Source: UBA2365 sp964594045 (GTDB lineage Bacteria; Bacteroidota; Bacteroidia; Chitinophagales; Saprospiraceae). Taken from it: a stretch of DNA of 64,000 nucleotides. Position numbers and translations under genes: made by a program. The notes beneath the pieces are model-generated. The model made no database searches, was not told the origin of the DNA, and saw nothing but the letters and a program-made list of their open reading frames with translations. Below are positions 9,132-17,298 of this stretch, one piece after another; the stretch's first letter is position 1, and the number at the start of each line of letters is the position of its first letter. The DNA lies in assembly GCA_964594045.1 (NCBI GenBank), contig CAZQKR010000015.1, forward strand, positions 33,618 through 97,617. Reading direction: 5' to 3'.

Positions 9132-9947
9132 TCAATACTGCTCCTTTTCGTTTGGAAAATCTCCGGAACGAACATCCAGAATATATTGTTTGACAGCTTT
9201 ATCGATCTCTTCAGACAGATTGTGGTATCTTCTCAGAAAACGGGGGTGAAAATCCGTGGAAATACCCAGCATATCGTGCATCACCAACACCTGTCCGTCT
9301 GTTCCGCCTCCGGCTCCGATGCCGATGGTCGGAATTTTAAGTGACTTGCTGACATCCACTCCCAGTTTTGCCGGAATTTTTTCCAAAACTATGGCAAAAC
9401 AGCCCAGTTGTTCCAGCAAAAGCGCATCTTCCTTCAGTTTTTCTGCTTCCTCTTCCTCTTTCGCCCGTACTGCATAAGTTCCGAATTTATAGATGGACTG
9501 CGGTGTCAACCCGAGGTGACCCATCACCGGGATACCTGCCGACAAGATCCGTATGATGGACTCTTTGATCTCCGAACCGCCTTCCATTTTAACTGCATGC
9601 GCTCCGGATTCCTTCATGATCGCAATGGCAGAAGCCAGCGCTTTGGTGGAATTGCCCTGATAGGAACCAAAAGGAAGGTCAACGACCACCAATGATTTTT
9701 CCACACCTTTGACAACGGATTGGGCATGATAGATCATCTGATCCAGTGTAATGGGCAAGGTGGTTTCATGTCCGGCCATGACGTTGGATGCTGAATCACC
9801 GACCAGCAGGATATCAATTCCTGCTTTGTCCAATATACTCGCCATGGAGAAATCATAGGCAGTCAACATGGCAATTTTCTCACCCTTCTCCTTCATTTCC
9901 CGAAGGACATGCGTGGTAATTCTCTTAGCCTGCAAATGTACGGACAT
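9132..9947 (-). CDS. panB: 3-methyl-2-oxobutanoate hydroxymethyltransferase
   Basis: Product of 271 aa, full length. It transfers a hydroxymethyl group from 5,10-methylene-THF to 2-oxoisovalerate, the first committed step to pantothenate. Family motifs are intact: MLTAYDFSMASILDKAGID, LLVGDSASNV (metal-binding Asp), KMEGG and GHLGLTPQS. The same strand carries the M42 peptidase 6 bp upstream and pyrE before it, so pyrE-peptidase-panB look like one transcript. The THF substrate links it loosely to glyA at the other end of the window. Confidence 0.96.
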   Translation of the reverse strand: MSVHLQAKRITTHVLREMKEKGEKIAMLTAYDFSMASILDKAGIDILLVGDSASNVMAGHETTLPITLDQMIYHAQSVVKGVEKSLVVVDLPFGSYQGNSTKALASAIAIMKESGAHAVKMEGGSEIKESIIRILSAGIPVMGHLGLTPQSIYKFGTYAVRAKEEEEAEKLKEDALLLEQLGCFAIVLEKIPAKLGVDVSKSLKIPTIGIGAGGGTDGQVLVMHDMLGISTDFHPRFLRRYHNLSEEIDKAVKQYILDVRSGDFPNEKEQY

Positions 9948-9953
9948 GACAGA

Positions 9954-11036
9954 TCAGAAATATTTAAAGTTGTGATTGTGTTCTATTTTCAGCAAGCTGT
10001 GATACATCAGTCGGATCAGGTTTTCGATATCTTCCTTGTGCGCCATTTCAACCGTCGTATGCATATAGCGCAACGGAAGGGAGATCAAAGCTGAAGGCAC
10101 GCCACCATTGGAATAGGCGAAAGCATCCGTATCCGTGCCGGTTACCCTGGAAGAAGCAGACCGCTGGTAAGGAATGTCATTTTCCTTTGCAGCTTCTTTG
10201 ATCAAAGCAAGCAATTTATGGTGGACGGCCGGAGCAACCGTCAGATCAGGACCTTTTCCACATTTGATATCGCCAAGTGTCTTGGGTTCCAGCATGGGTG
10301 TTCCCGTATCATGACACACGTCCGTGATGATGGCCACATGTGGTTTGATGGTATTGGCGATCATTTCTGCGCCTCTGAGGCCAACTTCCTCCTGGACAGC
10401 ATTCACCACATACAGACTATAAGGAAGGTCAATCCGATTTTCCTTGAGCATTTCAGCCACCATGGCGATGCAGAAGCCCCCTATCCTGTTGTCAAGTGCT
10501 CTTCCGCAATAATATTTGCCATTGAGTTCAACCACCTCATCCTCAAATGTGATGACGTTGCCGACATTGACACCGAGGTCGAGGACTTCATCTTTCGTGG
10601 ATGCACCGACATCGATGAAAATATTGTCCATGTCGGGCGTTTTATTGTTGTCTTTTTCCCTCCTGGTATGGATGGCAGGCCAGCCGAAAACACCTTTGAC
10701 AATGGTCTTATCATCGGTATGGATATTGACCCGTTTGGAAGGTGCGATGATGTGGTCTGAACCGCCATTGCGGATCACATGGATGAAGCCGTTGTCTGAG
10801 ATGTGGTTGACAAACCAGCTGATCTCATCCGCATGGGCTTCGATGACAACACGGAACTCCCTGCCCGGATTGATGACTCCGTAAACGCTGCCATAATTAT
10901 CCACATGCCATTCATCGATAAACGGTTTTACATAGTCCAGCCACAATTTCTGGCCTTCAGACTCAAAACCTGTGGGTGAAGGATTGTTCAGGTACCTGAA
11001 CAGGAATTCTTCTGCTTTCTTTGTGATCAAACTCAT
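9954..11036 (-). CDS. M42 family aminopeptidase
   Basis: Product of 360 aa, full length for M42 (glutamyl aminopeptidase/endoglucanase M family), a cytosolic di-metal peptidase that removes N-terminal residues from peptides. The metal ligands can be placed: His in VIEAHADEISW, Asp in DNRIGG, the EE pair in VQEEVGLRGAE, Asp in ITDVCHDTG, and His in RYMHTTVE near the C-terminus. It lies between pyrE (9 bp upstream) and panB (6 bp downstream) on the same strand. Substrate preference cannot be told from sequence. Confidence 0.93.
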   Translation of the reverse strand: MSLITKKAEEFLFRYLNNPSPTGFESEGQKLWLDYVKPFIDEWHVDNYGSVYGVINPGREFRVVIEAHADEISWFVNHISDNGFIHVIRNGGSDHIIAPSKRVNIHTDDKTIVKGVFGWPAIHTRREKDNNKTPDMDNIFIDVGASTKDEVLDLGVNVGNVITFEDEVVELNGKYYCGRALDNRIGGFCIAMVAEMLKENRIDLPYSLYVVNAVQEEVGLRGAEMIANTIKPHVAIITDVCHDTGTPMLEPKTLGDIKCGKGPDLTVAPAVHHKLLALIKEAAKENDIPYQRSASSRVTGTDTDAFAYSNGGVPSALISLPLRYMHTTVEMAHKEDIENLIRLMYHSLLKIEHNHNFKYF

Positions 11037-11045
11037 CGGTCTATT

Positions 11046-11687
11046 TTATAATTCTTTTCCCCAATTTGAAGGGTCTTTTCTCCACTCTTTCAGTAGATCC
11101 AGCTGGTCATCCGTAATTTTATGATCTTCCAATGCCTGTTCAAGCAAGGTTGTATAGTTGCTCAATGTGGAAAAAGGGCAATCCTGAGCCGCAAAGGCAT
11201 TTTTTGCCAATTCAAACTCATAACTGAAGATCGCCAGCACGCCGGCAACCTCATTGCCGTTTTCCCTCACTGCATCAACCGCCTTCAGTGAACTGCCACC
11301 TGTTGAGATCAGGTCTTCGATGAGCAGGACTTTTTGCCCCGGGACCAAACGCCCTTCAATCAGGTTCTTTTTTCCGTGTTCTTTTGCTGCTGCGCGCACA
11401 TAAACAAAGGGAAGTCCCATTTTAGCGGCCAAAATAGCGCCATGAGGTACTCCTGCGGTCGCAACGCCAGCTATCACATCAAAATCACCAAAATCAGCTG
11501 ACCTCAGTTCAAAGCCTTTCGTGATCAATTGTCTGACCTGAACGTGTGACAATGCAAGCCGGTTGTCGCAATAAATCGGTGACTTTATACCCGATGCCCA
11601 GGTAAAAGGATTTTGCGCATTGATTATTATTGCATTAATTTGCAACAAATTTTTTGCGATGAGGCGGGATATAGCTTCGTTATTCAT
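11046..11687 (-). CDS. pyrE: Orotate phosphoribosyltransferase
   Basis: Product of 213 aa. It joins orotate to PRPP to form OMP in pyrimidine synthesis. The PRPP-binding motif VLLIEDLISTGGSS is intact, and KSPIYCDNRLALS in the N-terminal hood is typical. It is first in a probable pyrE-peptidase-panB transcript and divergent from the Nudix gene, with only 21 bp between the two start codons, so its promoter lies inside the Nudix coding sequence. Confidence 0.96.
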   Translation of the reverse strand: MNNEAISRLIAKNLLQINAIIINAQNPFTWASGIKSPIYCDNRLALSHVQVRQLITKGFELRSADFGDFDVIAGVATAGVPHGAILAAKMGLPFVYVRAAAKEHGKKNLIEGRLVPGQKVLLIEDLISTGGSSLKAVDAVRENGNEVAGVLAIFSYEFELAKNAFAAQDCPFSTLSNYTTLLEQALEDHKITDDQLDLLKEWRKDPSNWGKEL

Positions 11688-11705
11688 TTTTCACACGAAA
11701 TGCGG

Positions 11706-11735
11706 CAAATGTACAAAATTTATATAAATAACAAA
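11706..11735 (-). promoter_or_regulatory. pyrE promoter
   Basis: On the minus strand TTTG (11735-11732) is followed after 18 nt by TACATTTG (11713-11706), an exact TAnnTTTG. The start codon of pyrE comes 18 nt later. Both boxes and the spacing match the Bacteroidota promoter. The element overlaps the first codons of the divergent Nudix gene. Confidence 0.7.
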
Positions 11736-12392
11736 GTTTTAATCCTGACTTCAAAATCAGAGACGTTTTTAAATGAAGTTCCCATTAAAATTCTGCACAA
11801 AAGGTACTACGGGGACAGAAAACTGCTGAAACAGCTCATCCTTCAGCTGGAAGGAGAAACACACTATGATCAGATTGAAGTACTGGCCAAAAACCCGAAG
11901 GAGCTCTTCAGGATCATCAAGTCTTACATGATACCTGTGAAGGCAGGCGGCGGTCTGGTATTCAACAACAACGGACATCTGCTGACCATTTTCCGTAAAG
12001 GTCACTGGGATCTGCCTAAAGGAAAAATTGAGGAGTCTGAAAGTAAAAAAACTGCTGCCATGAGAGAAGTCATGGAAGAATGCGGGGTGGACCATCTTTT
12101 CCTGGTGAAAAAAGCGGCAAAGACCTATCATGTGTTCACCAAAAAAAAGAAGCGGTTCCTGAAGATCTCCCATTGGTATTTTATGTTTTCCAGCCAGAAA
12201 AAACTGGCACCGCAGGTTGAAGAAGGTATTGAGAATGCCGTCTGGCTGGACACCAAAAAGGTTTTTGATCTGAAATATAATTTCTATCCGAATCTGAAGG
12301 ACCTGCTCAGCCAGATTGATTTCGAAGAGTGGAAGCGCAATGCGATCGATCATTTCAACAAAAAAAAGACAGATAATGGTAAAAAAAAGTAG
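11709..12392 (+). CDS. Nudix hydrolase
   Basis: Product of 227 aa from the ATG at 11709; the frame is open 32 codons further upstream, but that part overlaps pyrE. The Nudix box is complete: a GKIEES start, then the AAMREVMEECGV helix, matching Gx5Ex7REUxEExGU, so hydrolysis of a nucleoside-diphosphate-linked substrate is expected. About 80 N-terminal residues precede the box and form a separate domain. The gene overlaps the pterin dehydratase gene by 17 bp, and that gene overlaps truA by 1 bp, so the three are translationally coupled. The substrate is unknown. Confidence 0.88.
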   Translation: MYKIYINNKVLILTSKSETFLNEVPIKILHKRYYGDRKLLKQLILQLEGETHYDQIEVLAKNPKELFRIIKSYMIPVKAGGGLVFNNNGHLLTIFRKGHWDLPKGKIEESESKKTAAMREVMEECGVDHLFLVKKAAKTYHVFTKKKKRFLKISHWYFMFSSQKKLAPQVEEGIENAVWLDTKKVFDLKYNFYPNLKDLLSQIDFEEWKRNAIDHFNKKKTDNGKKK

Positions 12393-12630
12393 TTGGGAAG
12401 TAAAGGATAATTCCCTGTTCAGATCTTTTATATTCAGGGATTTCAGGGAAGCGATGGCAGCGCTGCTCACTATCAGCTATATCGCTGAAGAACTCAACCA
12501 CCATCCCGAATGGAGCAATGTATACAACAGGCTGGATATCAGGTTGACCACTCACGATACAGGCGGTATATCTGATAAGGACCATGAACTGGCCAACAGG
12601 ATCGATGCGCTGAACCTCACCGGTGCATAA
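12376..12630 (+). CDS. phhB: 4a-hydroxytetrahydrobiopterin dehydratase
   Basis: Product of 84 aa from the ATG at 12376 (MVKKSSWEV), inside the end of the Nudix gene; a longer open frame upstream is shadow. The family signature is clear: EELNHHPEWSNVYNRL with the active-site His pair, then LTTHDTGGISDKD. The enzyme dehydrates pterin-4a-carbinolamine to regenerate the cofactor of phenylalanine hydroxylase, which would feed tyrosine into the hppD-hmgA-fahA route about 4-8 kb away. No phenylalanine hydroxylase gene is in the window. Its stop codon overlaps the truA start (TAATG). Confidence 0.93.
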   Translation: MVKKSSWEVKDNSLFRSFIFRDFREAMAALLTISYIAEELNHHPEWSNVYNRLDIRLTTHDTGGISDKDHELANRIDALNLTGA

Positions 12631-13412
12631 TGCGGTTCCTGTTTCATATCGCTTATGATGGCAGTCCGTACTTTGGGTGGCAGAGGCAGCCAGGTCATAT
12701 TTCGGTTCAGCAGGTCATCGAAGAAACGATGGCCCGTATCACCAAAACCAGGTTGCATTGCCAGGGATGCGGCAGAACAGACACGGGTGTGCATGCCGGT
12801 CAGTACTTTTTTCACGCGGATCTGGTATTCATTCCCGGGGATGAATTTTTGTATCAACTCAATTTAAATCTGCCTGAGCAGATCAGTGCATTAGGATTTT
12901 ATCCGGTTGGACCACAGTTTCATGCACAGCATTCAGCCATTGCCAGGACTTACCACTATTTCTTACATCAGGAGAAAGACGCCTTTTGTGCCGGGAAAAG
13001 CCTATGGTATCCACAGGATCTGGATTGGCAAAGTATCCGGGAGGCTGTTGCTTTGTTACACGGAAAACACAATTTTAAAGCATTTTGTCTGACACCCGAA
13101 AAACATAACACGACCAGTTGTGAGATCTTCCGGGCAAGTCTGGGCACCTGGGGTGACAAAAGGCATTTTTTCACTTTTAAGGCCAACCGCTTTGTCAGGG
13201 GAATGATCCGCTTGCTTGTGGGCAATCTGGTGGAAATAGGCAAAGGCCGGTTGTCCCTGGAAACATTCCGGCATCACCTGGAAACCGGGGAGCAAATGAA
13301 GTTTCACAACATCGCGCCGCCACAGGGATTGTATCTGTCCGGAGTGGAATATCCCGGGTTGGATATTCCAAGGCAGGGCCGGATGCCGGGAGAAATTGAG
13401 TTATTGGACTGA
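12630..13412 (+). CDS. truA: tRNA pseudouridine synthase A
   Basis: Product of 260 aa. It makes pseudouridine at positions 38-40 of the tRNA anticodon stem. The catalytic Asp51 sits in CGRTDTGVHA and the C-terminal domain has RFVRGMIRLLVGNLVEIG. Start and preceding stop overlap as TAATG, so translation is coupled to the pterin dehydratase. It is the last gene of the Nudix-phhB-truA unit and converges on the XRE-type regulator gene. Confidence 0.96.
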   Translation: MRFLFHIAYDGSPYFGWQRQPGHISVQQVIEETMARITKTRLHCQGCGRTDTGVHAGQYFFHADLVFIPGDEFLYQLNLNLPEQISALGFYPVGPQFHAQHSAIARTYHYFLHQEKDAFCAGKSLWYPQDLDWQSIREAVALLHGKHNFKAFCLTPEKHNTTSCEIFRASLGTWGDKRHFFTFKANRFVRGMIRLLVGNLVEIGKGRLSLETFRHHLETGEQMKFHNIAPPQGLYLSGVEYPGLDIPRQGRMPGEIELLD

Positions 13413-13504
13413 TTTTATCGGAAATGAGCTGCCAGGCTACTTCCCATGATCAATATATAAAATGAAATGATCAGACAAGGCTCCCATTTTGGCGGCAGTA
13501 TCGG

Positions 13505-13867
13505 TTAATCCTTATTCTCTGTTGTCTGGTTGTTGATAAGTGTCTGGGTCACCGCCTTCAACTCCTTATAGTTCAGTTTTGAAAGCGTATCGATCCAACT
13601 TGTTTCTTCCGGATGAAATTTCAGTTTTGTGAGTGGGTAATTGTCGGGATAGATCTTGTCTTTCTCAGGAGTCCAGGCCAGCAGATCATTTGGCTCACAG
13701 TTCAACACTTGACATAACAGTTCAATATGGTCCAATCTGAAAACGCGGGTATTATAATTCAGGATCGAAGTGGCTGAATGCGGAGAGAGTCCTGCCTTTA
13801 CCAAAAAGGTGTAAGGTTTTTCTATCCCTCTCATCTTGAATATCGGGGTAAGGTTCAGTGATAACAT
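13505..13867 (-). CDS. Small XRE/Cro-type helix-turn-helix regulator
   Basis: Product of 120 aa. Residues about 5-65 form a Cro/C1-type helix-turn-helix (TFLVKAGLSPHSATSILNYN with the turn near AGLS, then LDHIELLCQVLNCEPNDLL, the family's usual helix 4-5 wording). The C-terminal half is helical and unassigned. Its start codon is only 29 bp from the first unit of a 21-bp tandem array on the upstream side, so its promoter must lie in repeat DNA. The targets are unknown. Confidence 0.82.
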   Translation of the reverse strand: MLSLNLTPIFKMRGIEKPYTFLVKAGLSPHSATSILNYNTRVFRLDHIELLCQVLNCEPNDLLAWTPEKDKIYPDNYPLTKLKFHPEETSWIDTLSKLNYKELKAVTQTLINNQTTENKD

Positions 13868-13895
13868 GGTATTTGTTTAAATTAAATGAATGATC

Positions 13896-14365
13896 TTTCA
13901 AAAATACAAAATTATTTTTCAAAATGTAAAATTTATCATTCAAATACTCAAAATTACATTGCTAATATTCAAAACTATATTGCTATTAATCAAAATCATC
14001 ATTCAAATATTCAAAATGATCTTTCAAATATTCAAAACTATCTTGTTAATACTCAAAATGACTATTCTAATACTCAAAATTATCATTCTAATACTCAAAA
14101 TTATCATTCTAATACTCAAAATNNNNNNNNNNNNNNNNNNNNNNNNNNNNNNNNNNNNNNNNNNNNNNNNNNNNNNNNNNNNNNNNNNNNNNNNNNNNNN
14201 NNNNNNNNNNNNNNNNNNNNNNTAATACTCAAAATTATCATTCTAATACTCAAAATTATCATTCTAATACTCAAAATTATCATTCTAATACTCAAAATGA
14301 CCTTTCTAATACTCAAAATGACCATTCTAATACTCAAAATGACCATTCCAATACTCAAAATGACT
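13896..14365. repeat. 21-bp tandem repeat array interrupted by an assembly gap
   Basis: About 17-18 units of 21 bp with conserved core TAATACTCAAAATTATC; units are near-identical in the middle and degenerate at both ends (13896-13980 and 14282-14365). A run of exactly 100 N (14123-14222) breaks the array. The flanking units are not in phase across 100 bp, so the N-run is a placeholder and the true length is unknown. All three forward frames are largely open (N/Q-rich heptads in one), which I attribute to the repeat and not to coding. Read toward the regulator gene, many units contain TAATTTTG or TAGTTTTG, exact TAnnTTTG matches. Confidence 0.9.
14123..14222. other. Assembly gap of 100 N
   Basis: Exactly 100 undetermined bases inside the 21-bp array; the round number suggests a scaffolding placeholder. 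Repeat phase on the two sides implies a real gap length of 8 modulo 21 if the array is unbroken. Confidence 0.95.
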
Positions 14366-14375
14366 TTTCAAGAAG

Positions 14376-14500
14376 TGCTGATTTTTCTGTCCCGTTTGAA
14401 CTCAATCTCCAAATTTTCAAATTCTCCATTTATCCGATTCTCCAAAAATGCTGTATTTTCTGTCCCGAATTGAACTCAATTTTCAAATTTTCAAATTCTC
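14376..14500. repeat. Imperfect direct repeat (two ~52-bp copies)
   Basis: 14376-14427 and 14449-14500 are imperfect copies sharing CTGTCCCG, GAACTCAAT and CAAATTTTCAAATTCTC. The TTTTCAAATTTTCAAATTC part is the reverse complement of the GAAAATTT octamers found at the end of the threonine aldolase gene. The rest of 14500-14685 includes a CGCAGATTTCGCAGATAAAC stretch, a wording common in dispersed non-coding repeats; no gene is seen. Confidence 0.55.
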
Positions 14501-14685
14501 TGAACTATTCCTGGAATGCCTGTTATTGCCGCAGATTTCGCAGATAAACGCAGATCTTAATTTCAGTTTATACACTAAAAAGGGCGCTTATGGCTCCAAT
14601 TGCCTGATAAATACCAACTGGCTAACAGACCTATAAGCTAAGCTCCTGTTCAATTTCAATTCTTTATTGAAGTATAATCCTGCAA

Positions 14686-15132
14686 TTACCGTAAATGCTT
14701 TTTGAGATAGACCATATCCACTAGTTGAATGTCTCCGTCGTACATCGGGTGGTCGTAATGGTCAATAAAAAAATTCTTAACCCGGTGTGACTTTTCAAAT
14801 CCGCAACTTTCATAAAACGACAGGATTGCCGGGGTCTCACCTGTTCCCACTAGCATAGTTTTATAGTCGGTTTTGTAGAAATCAGAAATGAAATTTATCA
14901 GGGCTCTGCCGTACCCTTTGCCCTGGTATTTCTCATAAGTTGCTATGTTTTTCAACTCGCAGGTTTCGTCGTTAACCGGTACGACCACGCAAACGCTTTT
15001 CAAATCGTCGTCATACAATGCGAACAAATCTCCGCCCGGCAAATACCGGTCAATCATATTTTCCTGCTCGTCCGCCAGCAACAACAGGTCAAGGAACTGT
15101 TTCTTATCTTCGGAAATTTTTATGATTTTCAT
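14686..15132 (-). CDS. GNAT family N-acetyltransferase
   Basis: Product of 148 aa covering a single GNAT domain. Motif A is clear (LKNIATYEKYQGKGYGRALI, with Q/RxxGxG/A for acetyl-CoA), followed by LVGTGETPAILSFYESCGF, the usual motif B wording. It would acetylate a small molecule or protein N-terminus; the acceptor is unknown. It stands alone in a repeat-rich zone, with the palindrome array just upstream of its start. Confidence 0.88.
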   Translation of the reverse strand: MKIIKISEDKKQFLDLLLLADEQENMIDRYLPGGDLFALYDDDLKSVCVVVPVNDETCELKNIATYEKYQGKGYGRALINFISDFYKTDYKTMLVGTGETPAILSFYESCGFEKSHRVKNFFIDHYDHPMYDGDIQLVDMVYLKKHLR

Positions 15133-15179
15133 GTTGTCATGGTTGATTGCTGATCGGTTTGATTTTAATTTATAATGAA

Positions 15180-15458
15180 GGAATGGGATGAATCCGCATT
15201 CCTATTCATTGGAATGGGATGAATCCGCATTACTTTTCAATTGAATGGGCTGAAGCCGCATTCCTATTCATTGGAATGGGATGAATCCACATTCCTATTC
15301 ATTGGAATGGGATGAATCCGCATTACTTTTCAATTGAATGGGCTGAAGCCGCATTCCTATTCATTGGAATGGGATGAATCCGCATTACTTTTCAATTGAA
15401 TGGGCTGAAGCCGCATTCCTATTCATTGGAATGGGATGAATCCACATTCCTATTCATT
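15180..15458. repeat. Nine-unit palindromic (REP-like) array next to a tyrosine transposase
   Basis: Nine units of 30-32 bp, 279 bp in all. Each unit can fold: outer stem GAATG/CATTC, inner stem GGC/GCC or GGA/TCC, loop TGAA, with one bulged base. The C-G and A-T versions of the third inner pair change together between units, so the stem itself is conserved. Units occur in two alternating types (GGGATGAATCC and GGGCTGAAGCC), giving a 62-bp higher-order period in part of the array. It ends about 80 bp from the 3' end of the transposase gene. Confidence 0.85.
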
Positions 15459-15476
15459 GAATTGCCTAATGAATTG

Positions 15477-15532
15477 CCTCCAGCTTTAGCTGGAGGACAA
15501 CAAATTTAATTTCCATTATTGGCTTTAGCCAA
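15477..15532. repeat. Two TTTA-loop hairpins at the 3' end of the transposase gene
   Basis: CCTCCAGC-TTTA-GCTGGAGG (15477-15496) and TTGGC-TTTA-GCCAA (15519-15532) are perfect hairpins with the same loop. The second ends 5 bp from the transposase stop codon. IS200/REP-associated transposases recognise short hairpins at element ends, so these are candidate substrates; the first may also act as a terminator. Confidence 0.65.
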
Positions 15533-15536
15533 AATA

Positions 15537-15974
15537 TTATCCCTTATATTTTTCAAATCCATATTTGCTGATAAATTCATCATATTCCTGTTGAAATGAT
15601 TTTTTCGTGTGGTGCTTTTCCTGATTTTTAATGTACTCCCTCACCCTATCAACCATCGATTCAGAAACAGAAACCGCAAAATATTCATCCTGCCATTCAA
15701 ATTTTTCTTGAGTCAAATTACTTTTATTTATCCAAAAAGATGATTCCCCTTTAATCAGTTGCATCACTTTTTGAATTGTCTGATCTACTCCCAATGAAAC
15801 CAGACAGTGACAATGTTCAGAATATCCATTTAAAAAATCAATAAATATCCCCTTCTCTCTGGCATTGTCCCTGATATGGTTCCAAACTTTTAGTCTCAAC
15901 TCCTTAGAGTCTAAAAATGGATACCTGTTTTTGGTACTCCATACAAAATGTATGTAAACTTTTACGAATGGCAT
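15537..15974 (-). CDS. REP-associated tyrosine transposase (IS200-like Y1 transposase)
   Basis: Product of 145 aa with a complete Y1 transposase fold. The HUH metal-binding motif is H54-C-H56 in YSEHCHCLVSL and the catalytic tyrosine is Tyr114 in VREYIKNQEKHH. The phrase FEWQDEYFAVSVSES is typical of the Bacteroidota subgroup. Such enzymes nick and join single-stranded DNA at hairpins. No IS605-type TnpB or clear element ends are seen, and an array of palindromes lies beside the gene, so I call it a RAYT and not a free IS200. It looks intact. Confidence 0.9.
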   Translation of the reverse strand: MPFVKVYIHFVWSTKNRYPFLDSKELRLKVWNHIRDNAREKGIFIDFLNGYSEHCHCLVSLGVDQTIQKVMQLIKGESSFWINKSNLTQEKFEWQDEYFAVSVSESMVDRVREYIKNQEKHHTKKSFQQEYDEFISKYGFEKYKG

Positions 15975-17298
15975 ATTAAGTACATTTTTACTCTTTTTAT
16001 ATTTGAAATAACTTTTTAAATGAGTTCTTTAAGTTCTGAATAATCGCTTCTGCGAGTCTGGTCAATCAAGGCTTTGCGGCCGGCTAAAAACAGACTGTCC
16101 TGTTTACCGCAATTTGTTGGTAGTATCTTGGTATTTGAAATAATAGCTAACCTGTTCTATCCCCACCCAAAAATATCATCCCCCATTTCTCAGATGATCC
16201 ATTAAGCCAATACCCCATTTTGTCATGATATGCCCAACGCTAAAATACCGCTTTTACTCTGCCGGCATCCACTACACCACCTGCATGACCAGACACCCCC
16301 AAAACCATTTTCCGAAAAAAGTCTCATAAACATACAAAAAACCTTCCATTCAACAAAACAACCCCTCATCTTTCTCTCTCCCACTCTTTCCATGCCAACT
16401 GTTACCTCGCCTCCATTAAATTCTTTTCCATTCTACTCCATATTTTCTCCCTTCTTCCTCCATCTGTATAGCGGTTCAAGCCAACAATGACCAACCCGGT
16501 GAAACGTTTCATTCACATGTCGATTTCCTAATGGATTGCTTTGAACAGGAGTACAAACGGTCGCCCGATCAGCTATTTCATCTGTTTTGCCTTGTACCTA
16601 AGCACTTAAGAAAAATTTTTGAATATGCTAAACAGTATTATTGAGAGTGATCATAAAATCATGTCCTGTCATTCCGGGCTTGTCCCGGAATCCCGTTATC
16701 TTTTGACAAGGGGATTGCGGATCGGGTCCGTAATGACCAACTGAATTCTCGCTTACGGTCAATAAATCTGTACATTCACAGCACCCGAAACTCTCCCTTT
16801 CTTAAACACATAATACCCGTAAGACACTGACGGATACACTCCTTTCCGTGTAACTCATTCGTGAATTTGTGTCTGTCCAAATCCATTTCATCCCGTTTGC
16901 TCATCCCAAAACAAAGTCCGAACATGATCTATTCCATTTACAACTTCATATACTGCATTTAAAAGTTGAACTACTTGTGTGAGCAAGTTCATTTTCTAAC
17001 TTCAGAGCAAAAGAAAAATGCTGGCCCAAAGCCAGATGGATCCTGTTGTGGATGATCCAAACCAAACCATACGATCCGGAACTGTAACAGAAAGTCAACC
17101 ATACCGGAACTCAAAATAAAACCATAGCTGAACTTCAAAATCAACATTTTTTTTTGGCAGAAAATGATTTTAAACATTATAAGCTTTTTTTTATGTAATT
17201 TTATATGCTGAATAAGTTTGACTGTACCTGAAAATTATTTTGATAACTGACGCAACCATTACCGGCTGCCAAAAACCGAAAAAATAAAAGCTAAACTA
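15975..17298. other. 1.3-kb gene-poor stretch with repeat and remnant traces
   Basis: No credible gene. 16140-16470 is strikingly C-rich and G-poor on the plus strand; its 86-codon frame is not protein-like. 16668-16738 is a palindromic element. The minus frame ending at 16759 (TGA at 16761-16759) reads like a protein C-terminus (YPSVSYGYYVFKKG, then VNVQIY) but is stopped 31 codons upstream, so it may be a remnant. 16859-16875 repeats a word also found at 63929-63946. 16985-17180 holds nothing I recognise. Confidence 0.6.
16668..16738. repeat. Palindromic intergenic element
   Basis: An inner hairpin with 8-bp arms ATTCCGGG/CCCGGAAT (16671-16691) and outer words GTCATT (16668) and AATGAC (near 16732-16737). 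The wording is like the dispersed GTCATTCCGGGCTTGTCCCGG palindromes known from many bacterial genomes. Only one copy is seen in the window. Confidence 0.5.

Noticed and set aside
13886..14473. Open frame of 195 codons through the 21-bp array (N/Q-rich heptads)
   Set aside because: All three forward frames and one reverse frame are open because 21 is a multiple of 3; the frame crosses the N gap and leaves the array into non-coding text. Repeat DNA is the simpler reading.
15180..15458. CRISPR-like regular repeats
   Set aside because: Units are contiguous, with no unique spacers, and each is itself a palindrome; no cas genes are present.
16230..16490. 86-codon frame in the C-rich block
   Set aside because: Composition-driven Pro/Ser/Leu-rich translation without motif; no partner or promoter.
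15975..17298. tRNA or rRNA gene in the gene-poor stretch
   Set aside because: No cloverleaf arms, T-loop GTTCRA word with matching stem, or rRNA text could be found.
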